Source: Niastella populi (GTDB lineage: Bacteria; Bacteroidota; Bacteroidia; Chitinophagales; Chitinophagaceae). Taken from it: DNA of 64,000 bases. Made by a program: the position numbers and the translations under genes. The notes beneath the pieces are model-generated. The model saw only the letters and a list, made by a program, of their open reading frames with translations, had not been told where the DNA came from and searched no databases. Shown here piece by piece: positions 58,004 to 64,000 of this stretch. The stretch lies in contig NZ_LWBP01000204.1 of NCBI RefSeq assembly GCF_002078015.1, positions 20,055-84,054 on the forward strand, given 5' to 3'. Position 1 is the stretch's first letter. Each line of letters starts with the position of its first letter.

Positions 58004-58342
58004 ATGTTAATCTTGATTGCAGGCCCGTATAGAAGCGGCACCAATGACGATCCGCAACTGGTGAAACAAAAATCTCGAAAAGCTTGAGTCGGTGGCGTTG
58101 CCCTTGTTCCGCAAGGGGCACATTCCGTTTATAGGGGAGTGGATAGCGTTGCCGCTTATTCACCTGGCAGCTCGCAAAAACCAGGCGACAAAGCGTGGGA
58201 GGAGATCCAGTATCCCGTGGCGCACCGGATGTTGGAAAAATGCGATGCGGTATTGAGGTTGGAGGGTGCATCAAAATGGGCGGATGAGGATGTGAGAAAG
58301 CGGATTGAAGGTGTATTACAGGTTGGAAGATGTGCCGGATGA
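58004..58342 (+). pseudogene. DUF4406/nucleoside-2-deoxyribosyltransferase-like gene with two frameshifts
   Basis: Three reading-frame pieces add up to one protein: MLILIAGPYRSGTNDDPQLV (58004-58080), then LEKLESVALPLFRKGHIPF and GEWIALPLIHLA (frame shifted by one base at the A run 58067-58072), then PGDKAWEEIQYPVAHRMLEK and CDAVLRLEGASKWADEDV (original frame, to 58342). The pattern GPY..G..DD..L, CDAVLRL..AS..ADEDV is that of DUF4406-type proteins. Two frame changes make it inactive unless the sequence has errors. Confidence 0.7.
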
Positions 58343-58400
58343 GGGTTAATTGGCGGTGAAATGCTTTTTCCAGTTTTTTTTCAAAAAACGCGAAAAAGTT

Positions 58401-58430
58401 TTTGATGGAATACGAAAACTCCTATCTTTG
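58401..58430 (+). promoter_or_regulatory. Promoter P1 upstream of tRNA-Asp
   Basis: TTTG (58401-58404) and TATCTTTG (58423-58430) form a near-perfect Bacteroidota promoter with an 18-base spacer. It would start transcription near 58437, about 138 bases before the tRNA. The A/T-rich upstream region resembles stable-RNA promoters. Confidence 0.6.
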
Positions 58431-58523
58431 CCATCCCAAAAACGACACACCCACAGCGGAAAACGTTCAGGGATAAGAATCGGAAGGTCAGTGACTTAGA
58501 AAGAAATAAAACGGTTCAAAAAG

Positions 58524-58554
58524 TTCTTACAAAAGTAATTTCAACATAACTTTG
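58524..58554 (+). promoter_or_regulatory. Promoter P2 for tRNA-Asp
   Basis: TTC (58524-58526) and TAACTTTG (58547-58554) lie just before the tRNA, predicting a start near 58560, 15 bases upstream of the mature 5' end. The -33 TTC is a weak match. Confidence 0.5.
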
Positions 58555-58574
58555 CAACTCGAAAGAGAAGCAAT

Positions 58575-58648
58575 GGATCGGTAGTTCAGTTGGTTAGAAT
58601 GCCGCCCTGTCACGGCGGAGGTCGCGGGTTCGAGTCCCGTCCGGTCCG
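58575..58648 (+). tRNA. tRNA-Asp (anticodon GTC)
   Basis: The 74-nt cloverleaf has acceptor stem GGATCGG/CCGGTCC with one T-G pair and discriminator G, anticodon stem CCGCC/GGCGG around CTGTCAC with anticodon GTC, and T-arm GCGGG-TTCGAGT-CCCGT. No CCA is encoded, as is usual in this phylum. Its 3' end is a candidate integration site for the element whose integrase begins 306 bases away. Confidence 0.97.
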
Positions 58649-58664
58649 CTGAAAGTAAGCACAT

Positions 58665-58699
58665 AAAGCCCTCTAAATCAGAGGGCTTTGTTATTTTAG
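58665..58699 (+). terminator. Terminator of tRNA-Asp
   Basis: AAAGCCCTC (58665-58673) pairs with GAGGGCTTT (58681-58689), a perfect 9-bp stem with 7-nt loop, followed by GTTATTTT. Confidence 0.85.
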
Positions 58700-58953
58700 T
58701 TCATTTTGCGGGTCCGCATTTCTTCACGGTCTATATTATTCGCTTTTATTAATTCCCATTCGATCAATTCTTTGTATTCTATCAACAATAGTGGAATATC
58801 ATTAACCCAGGGTGCATAACAGGAGGCATAAATCAAGGAATTTTTTGGTATCCAGTAAAAGTTAATATTTTGATTTTAAGAGAGTTTGGTAAAGTTTATG
58901 CTGCCATTAATTGGTAAATGCCTGCTTGGTAGTGAAGTTAAAGGAGGCATAAT
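58700..58953. other. Gap between tRNA-Asp and integrase
   Basis: About 250 A/T-rich bases. On the minus strand a frame is open from about 58880 to a stop at 58696-58698, with protein-like text (LLLIEYKELIEWELIKANN, ending RTRKMN) but no ATG; it may be a remnant of a gene cut by the insertion. No repeat of the tRNA 3' end is in this gap or in the rest of the window. Confidence 0.3.
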
Positions 58954-60162
58954 ATGGAACCTAAACTCATTGTCCATTTTATTGGAAAAAAATCGCGCCT
59001 TACCCATCACCAATTACTTCCTATTTACCTGCGCGTTACTATTGATGGAAAACGTTTTGAAGTAGCCACACATCAGCATACAGAGCCCAACAACTGGTCA
59101 CCTTCAGCCGGCAAGGTGATTGGCGCATCAGACAATGCAATACGGATTAATATGGAGCTCGATGAAATCCGAAAGAAAGTTTATGATTATAAAGTGCGAA
59201 TTCAAAAAGAAGGTCGCGAATTTAGCGTACGAACGCTTAGAGAAAAATGGTTCGGCCAGGATCGTGACACTCGTACGTTATTGGAGGTGGTTAGACTAAG
59301 CCTACTTGACCTTGAGAAGCAAGTGGGAAAAGGAATATATAAAAAGTCTACTCTGACTAAGTTCAGGACGATGGAAAAGCACTTGGTCAATTTTTTGGAA
59401 TGGCGTGATTTAGGTAGTGATATCTTCTTAAAAGATCTGCGTTTGCCTTTTGCAGCCCACTTTGTTTATTATTTACAAGGTGAATTGGGCATGACTATAA
59501 ACTCATCCGGCAAAATGATAAAAAACCTTAAAAAGATTATTCGGGATTGTGTAGACAAGGAATGGCTCGATATTGATCCCTTTTATCGCTACAAAGTGAA
59601 GCACATCGATCCCAAGGTCCCTCACCTTACTTCTGAAGAACTTTATCGGCTGGAAGTTAAAGAAATAACTATCTCTCGGCTAGCGACCGTACGAGATATT
59701 TTTGTATTCAGTTGTTATACGGGATTTGCCTATATCGATGTAATAAACCTAACGTTGAATGATCTTAAAATCGGTATTGACGGAAAGCAATGGCTGATAA
59801 AGAACAGGCAAAAAACTGGCATATCTGAAAGAGTTCCTCTATTGCCGCCGGCCTCAGCAATTATTGAAAAGTACAAGACATATTGCTTGCGTTCACCTGA
59901 TAAAAAGTTACTTCCGGTTCCCTCAAATCAAAAAGTAAATGCCTATTTAAAAGAACTGGGAGATCTTTGTGAAATATCCAAAAAGATGACGTTTCATATC
60001 GCCAGGCATACTTTTGCTACAACTGTCACATTAGAAAAAGGTGTTCCTATAGATTCTGTTAGTAAAATGCTTGGGCACAGAAGTATTAAAACTACCCAGA
60101 TTTATGCTCAGATAACAGATAGAAAAATAAGTGACGATATGAAAAGGTTGTTTGAAATGTAA
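58954..60162 (+). CDS. Tyrosine recombinase/integrase
   Basis: The 402-residue site-specific recombinase has an N-terminal arm-binding-like domain (about 1-95), a SAM-like core-binding domain (about 105-205) and a catalytic domain (about 220-402). Catalytic residues visible are Lys in NRQKTG, H348 and R351 (HIAR), H375 (LGHR) and nucleophile Y384. The first catalytic Arg position (usually TGLR) is TGFA, as in IntDOT-like Bacteroidota integrases, where the Arg is also replaced. It lies next to tRNA-Asp and points into the downstream island. It is complete and could be active. Confidence 0.9.
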   Translation: MEPKLIVHFIGKKSRLTHHQLLPIYLRVTIDGKRFEVATHQHTEPNNWSPSAGKVIGASDNAIRINMELDEIRKKVYDYKVRIQKEGREFSVRTLREKWFGQDRDTRTLLEVVRLSLLDLEKQVGKGIYKKSTLTKFRTMEKHLVNFLEWRDLGSDIFLKDLRLPFAAHFVYYLQGELGMTINSSGKMIKNLKKIIRDCVDKEWLDIDPFYRYKVKHIDPKVPHLTSEELYRLEVKEITISRLATVRDIFVFSCYTGFAYIDVINLTLNDLKIGIDGKQWLIKNRQKTGISERVPLLPPASAIIEKYKTYCLRSPDKKLLPVPSNQKVNAYLKELGDLCEISKKMTFHIARHTFATTVTLEKGVPIDSVSKMLGHRSIKTTQIYAQITDRKISDDMKRLFEM

Positions 60163-60369
60163 TTGAACAACAGAAGAACAGTTGCATTAGTCGCTAATAT
60201 CTCTAGCTCGAATATAGGATCTAATGGCTTTACGCTATTTTCGATGTAATGATTACAAGTATTAAAAAAAGATACGCAAATATAGACCGTTGTCGTCTAA
60301 ATTAAATAATGCGAAGAAGCAGTGACATCACGTTGTATCGGATTAGATATTAAATATTTAAGTACCTCT
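60163..60369. other. A/T-rich gap after integrase
   Basis: About 200 bases of low-GC sequence, full of stop codons in all frames. Fragments such as VALVANISSSNIGSNGFTLF can be read but I cannot assign them. Confidence 0.3.
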
Positions 60370-61085
60370 CGAATGAAGTCTATCCGGTTTAAAGAAGTGC
60401 GGGGACTTTTATTAATGTAAATGGTTTACCAATTCAGTAATTGGGGAGCTAGTTGAAGATTTTCTATCCTTTTTAGAATTAGTACCTATATAATTCGAAC
60501 TTAACCTAACCGTGTACCGGAATTACTTTACTTTTCCGTTTGAAGTGGACTTCTTGGTATAACTGGTCTCAACTTAATGAAGAGTTCAGCTAATCACGAA
60601 AAGAAAAGGAAGTTAATGAAGACGAGCTCAATGCATTGAACCTTCTTCAGCAAAAAGCAAAAATCGGGTATAAAGATGTCAATGGCCTTATTAGACGCAG
60701 ATTATATGAGCAAAACCCCGTTACAGTATCTATCATAATTGGTACCACTGCCATAATAGATAATGATATTAAACATCAGCTGAAAGACACTCTTGTAGTA
60801 TATAACATAAAATATATCAAAGTAAATTTAACCCGAGTAAGCGATATAATTCAGGCTATACATGAAAACGAAAATGCCGATATACTTGAAATTTCCAGGG
60901 GCGATGGAGAAAATATACCGATATTTGATAATTCGGAACTATTCCAACAAGTCCTTAATCTCAAGCCCGTGTTTGTAACTGCAATAGGTCACGCCGTAGA
61001 TGAACCACTCCTTCAAAAGCTCGCAGACAAACACACTTTCATTACACCTGTATTGCCATTGCAATATCGCTGTTCTTTTAACTAA
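60370..61085 (+). pseudogene. Exonuclease VII large-subunit-like gene, decayed
   Basis: Pieces in shifting frames read SIRFKEVRGL, INVNGLPIQ, ELVEDFLSFLELVPI, then a TAA stop at 60491, FELNLTVYRNYFTFPFEV, then WYNWSQLNEEFS in another frame, and the intact stretch 60636-61085. That stretch ends with ISRGDGENIPIFDN and VTAIGHAVDEPLLQKLADKH, which match the GRGGGS and GHETD-LADKR motifs of the XseA catalytic domain. No ATG starts the last frame. XseA degrades single-stranded DNA with XseB. Several frameshifts and a stop make it inactive. Confidence 0.6.
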
Positions 61086-61108
61086 GTAACATTAAAAAGA
61101 AACAGCCA

Positions 61109-61530
61109 TTATCTCGTCAGATTGAAATCAATTGAATTGTTGCCGAAATTCCAGTGGGATTGGTTCGTTTTGTTTTTAAACAATTTACTAAAGGACTGAG
61201 GATATTCAAATCCTAACTCGTATGCTATTTCACTAACAGTTTTATCTGTTGAACTAAGTATTTGCTTGGCCTTTTCTATTATTTTGTATTGAATATATTG
61301 CTGCGTACTTTGACCGGTAAGGCTTCTCAGCATATCACTAATAATTTGCCGACATGTTCAATTGATTGGAAAAGTACTGTACTGAAGGAATTCCTTTTAT
61401 AGCAATATTTTCGCCTTCTAAATACTCGTCGAGCAATTATTCGAACCTGTCCAAAAGTTCACTGTTAACCGCCTTGGCATCCAGTCCAAACCCTTGTATC
61501 ATAACAGTGGCTAAACACTCTTCTCTACAT
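61109..61530 (-). pseudogene. AraC-family regulator, C-terminal remnant
   Basis: The largest open piece (61109-61333) begins MLRSLTGQSTQQYIQYKIIE and carries KTVSEIAYELGFEYPQSFSKLFK, the two-helix AraC DNA-binding pattern. Upstream the frame continues as GIPSVQYFSNQLNMSANY and, before an in-frame TAA stop, GLDAKAVNSELLDRFE. The broken pieces line up with one AraC protein if a one-base deletion (after SANY) and the nonsense codon are ignored. The N-terminal ligand domain is absent. Adjacent 20-bp direct repeats lie at its upstream end. Confidence 0.7.
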
Positions 61531-61533
61531 GTT

Positions 61534-61584
61534 GCACGCCTATTTCCAAATCTGCACGCCTATTTCCAAATTTGCACGTCTATT
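61534..61584. repeat. 20-bp tandem direct repeats (2.5 copies)
   Basis: The unit GCACGCCTATTTCCAAATCT occurs at 61534-61553 and, with one change, at 61554-61573; a third copy starts at 61574 and stops after 11 bases. A period of 20 is about two helical turns, the spacing used by AraC-family dimers. The repeats adjoin the 5' end of the AraC remnant. Confidence 0.8.
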
Positions 61585-61791
61585 AAAATTAATGTTCCCG
61601 TAACATCAATTCAATACATTTGGTGCCTCGTATTAAAAAAACATATCCATTGCATTTAGTAACTGCATGGAAAAACCGCAAAATCCCGCAGCCATGCATA
61701 TGTGACTTAAAACAAAAATAAGATGCTTTTGGATTTGCTAATTTCGATAATGTTTTAGAAATACTGTTAACCAATAAAACTGTCCTTATTA

Positions 61792-62532
61792 ATGAAAGTA
61801 ATTTGCCTGGTAGCCGGGATATTATTATCCTGTTCATTATACTCACAAGATAGCCCGTCTTTATATAATGAAGTAGTTGATTTCCCCGATAAATTATTCG
61901 GGGTTATTGAGAAGCGTACCAACGATTATCGGGTAAAACTGGTCAATCAAACCGACAGGTATCTACTGAAGCTGGCCCGGCGGGAAAAGCAATTACAGAG
62001 GAGGCTTTGGAAAAAAGACAGTACGACCGCGAAGCAATTGTTTGGCAATCCCGATTCTACTTACCAAAAATTACAGCAGCAACTTATAAGCGGCACTCCA
62101 TCAACCTTCCGCGACCTCGCCTATAACAGCCACCTCGACTCGATGCAAACGGCCCTTCGTTTTATCGGTCAACAGGGAGCTGCACTGCCAAACAAAACCG
62201 CAGCCATACAGTCGTCGCTGAATAGCTATACGCAGTTACAACAAACCCTCAATGGAACGGAAGCCATTCAAAAACAACTGCAGCAGCGGCAACAATACCT
62301 GCAGCAACAGTTACAATCGATTGGGCTGGTAAAAGAATTAGCCGCTTTTAAAAAGGATGTTTACTATTATAAGCAGCAGCTAAATACCTATAAGGAGGCC
62401 TTTAATGACCCGCAAAAACTGGAGCAGGTATTGATGCAAACGGTGAAACTTTATAAAAGACCATCTAGGCAATACCCGCAGTGTGGTGACGGAGGAAACC
62501 CAAAACGATTGTTACATTGCCTTAAGCTTTGA
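61792..62532 (+). pseudogene. Secreted coiled-coil protein, 5' part, fused out of frame to an Rhs tail
   Basis: The frame encodes 246 residues: a signal peptide (MKVICLVAGILLSCSLYSQ), then FPDKLFGVIEKRTNDYR and a Gln-rich coiled coil with runs such as KQLQQRQQYLQQQLQ. After about residue 217 (LMQTV) the family-like text stops and random-looking residues ([10 protein letters not shown]...) appear. At the same place a different frame begins [11 protein letters not shown], the Rhs signature. So the original gene is cut near 62440-62455 and joined to an Rhs gene. No Shine-Dalgarno site is seen. Confidence 0.6.
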
Positions 62533-64000
62533 TGGTTCTACCAGTGATATTCAGCAACAGAACAGCCAATGGGAAAAAGCAGATGGCACACTAATCAATG
62601 TTACGGCCGTTCGCAATCGCTGGCCCTCTTCGTTCCGTAACAAGTATGGCGGAACGCCATCGGATAAAAATGGTGAATACGGGGTAGTGGTCAAGAAAAG
62701 CACCGGCTTCGCCGGGCCTGGCAAGCTGCTGAAAGTAATGGCCGGTGATTTTATTCACACCTCGGTTGATTATTATTACGAAGCAGTAAACGCCAACAAT
62801 TTGCATGCAGATGGAATAGGCACGATGGTCACTTCTCTCTTAGGCGCTTTATCGGGAAGTCCGGCAGCTGGGATCTATCATGGACAAGGAGCGGATGTAA
62901 CTGGTTTCCTGGGAAATAGTCAGGATGTGATCGGCTTTTTCGCCCCGCAAAAACCAAGCAATGGCACCGGTGAAAAGCCAAAGGCGTATCTGAACATCTT
63001 ATTGTTCGATGACCAGTTCACGCTCGATAAGAACAACAGTCTTAGCATACCCGTAACTGCTACTGCGGGTGACCGGGGTACGATCGACAAACGCTTCAGC
63101 AATGGGGTGGCGATTCCAAAAAGTGGGTACGTTTATGTATATTGCAGCAATGAGAGCGACGACGATGTGTATTTCGATGATCTCACATTATCGCACGAAC
63201 ATGGACCGCTGCTGGAAGAGACGCATTATTATCCGTTTGGCTTAACGATGGCCGGAATCAGTTCGAAGGCATTGGGAAGCGTGGATAATAAAAATAAATA
63301 CAATGGCAAGGAAAAGCAGGACAAGGAATTCGGTGATGCCAGTGGGTTGGAGTGGTATGATTTTGGCGCCCGGATGTACGATGCGCAGCTAGGGCGCTGG
63401 CATGCGCTGGATCCGATGGCGGATGACATGCGCAGATTCAGTCCTTATAATTATGTATTTAATAATCCGATCCGATTGACAGATCCGGATGGCATGACGC
63501 CAGCCTGGATACCTGATGCAAACGGGAACCTGATCGCTGAACAGGGCGATAATGCGCAAACATTGGCTAAGTTCCTGTCAATAGATGAAGCAGCGGCGGC
63601 TAAATTAATAAGTGATCAGAATTTATTAAGAGAGGAGAATGTGGTGGGTATCGAGACCGACCCGATCGATGCGACAAAATCTATTAAGACGGAACCGGGT
63701 GATGTGACAGCAGGACAAAAATTGAATCTGGATAATGTGTATACAGAATCTATTAAAAGGTCCACAAGCCAGCTCACTACAGATGCATTTTTAAGATTCC
63801 AGGGAAGTCTTGCTCAGGGACCCCAGAAAGCTCCGGAAGATGATTATAATTGTTGGGGATCGGCCATTGCAGGTACCGAGGGCAGAAAAATACAAAATGG
63901 AGTAGGCATATCACCCGGTTCATTTTTTGACGCCATTTTAAAAACATCTTATAAGCCTGAAAATGCCGCGGATGCAAAATTTGGTCAAACAGTTATTAGA
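62444..64000 (+). pseudogene. Rhs-family polymorphic toxin, C-terminal part (runs off window)
   Basis: One frame is open from 62444 to the window end and has no start codon of its own. It reads [11 protein letters not shown] (an Rhs wall motif), a ~250-residue segment, then the RHS-repeat-associated core: [70 protein letters not shown]. After RLTDPDGM starts the variable tip (about 170 residues in the window), including [12 protein letters not shown], a Cys-containing motif that suggests a papain-like or other Cys-based toxin. The tip end and any immunity gene lie beyond the window. It may be a silent cassette. Confidence 0.75.

Noticed and set aside
60181..60260. Reading of XseA-like text just after the integrase
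   Set aside because: A phrase similar to a nuclease strand can be read, but it is out of order with the clear exonuclease-like pieces and may be chance.
61534..61584. Possible CRISPR array at the 20-bp repeats
   Set aside because: The repeats are tandem with no spacers and only 2.5 copies; no cas genes are present.
61366..61659. 97-codon plus-strand ORF over the AraC remnant
   Set aside because: Its opposite strand reads as a broken AraC gene and the ORF includes the tandem repeats.
63777..63977. Minus-strand ORFs in the Rhs tail (also 62591-62806, 62920-63102 and 63229-63429)
   Set aside because: They are opposite a long open Rhs frame with clear family motifs.

Overview
The window is chromosomal DNA of a Bacteroidota bacterium, most likely a member of the Chitinophagaceae. 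The evidence is SusC/SusD pairs, type IX secretion (T9SS) C-terminal sorting domains, promoters of the Bacteroidota TTG-N19-TAnnTTTG kind, almost no Shine-Dalgarno sites, and typical family versions of RpoB/RpoC, KatE and tyrosine integrases. No rRNA, CRISPR array or intact insertion sequence was seen. There is one tRNA gene.

Layout. 1-10 kb: the end of a SusD gene, then rpoB-rpoC behind their own promoter (871-900), with no rplJL upstream, and a Skp/OmpH-like chaperone. 10-17 kb: housekeeping genes on both strands: an APC permease, heptose-7-phosphate kinase, a fructosamine-kinase-like protein, RNase Z, dapA and accA. 17-18.5 kb: a candidate sigma-54 promoter, two 40-codon ORFs and an Hsp20 gene with a rare strong ribosome-binding site. 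18.7-21 kb: a secreted F5/8C protein with an HEGIH motif. 21.3-30.7 kb: a same-strand block of SDR, Zn-alcohol dehydrogenase, treZ, treY, treX/glgX and a CinA-like gene, which makes trehalose from alpha-glucan. 30.7-33.3 kb: a small protein and KatE. 33.6-39 kb: an orphan SusD-SusC pair. 39.5-41.8 kb: LigD without a phosphoesterase domain, and a KTSC protein. 42-50 kb: small membrane proteins, TerC, a Crp/Fnr regulator beside a CRP-like palindrome and a nitronate-monooxygenase-like gene, an epoxide-hydrolase-like protein, a desaturase, GAF, HxlR and DUF2306 proteins. 50-53 kb: a secreted ThuA-CBM6-fascin-like protein and an NmrA-like protein. 53.5-55.4 kb: an R2K-type ATP-grasp, a SUFU-domain protein and an unknown protein. 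55.5-57.6 kb: a divergent cupin and oligogalacturonide-lyase-like pair.

From about 57.6 kb the sequence changes character. There is a Crp gene with an in-frame internal deletion, a twice-frameshifted DUF4406-like gene, tRNA-Asp(GTC), a tyrosine integrase, a decayed exonuclease-VII-like gene, a decayed AraC regulator beside 20-bp tandem repeats, and finally a chimera joining the 5' part of a secreted coiled-coil gene out of frame to the 3' part of an Rhs polymorphic-toxin gene that runs off the window. I read this as the start of an integrated and eroding genomic island at the tRNA-Asp gene.

The best candidates for new biology are the ATP-grasp/SUFU/unknown cluster, the sigma-54/Hsp20 unit with small ORFs, the truncated Rhs chimera with a Cys-containing tip, and the Crp-palindrome-oxygenase module. 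All functional calls rest on reading motifs by eye; no database search was run.
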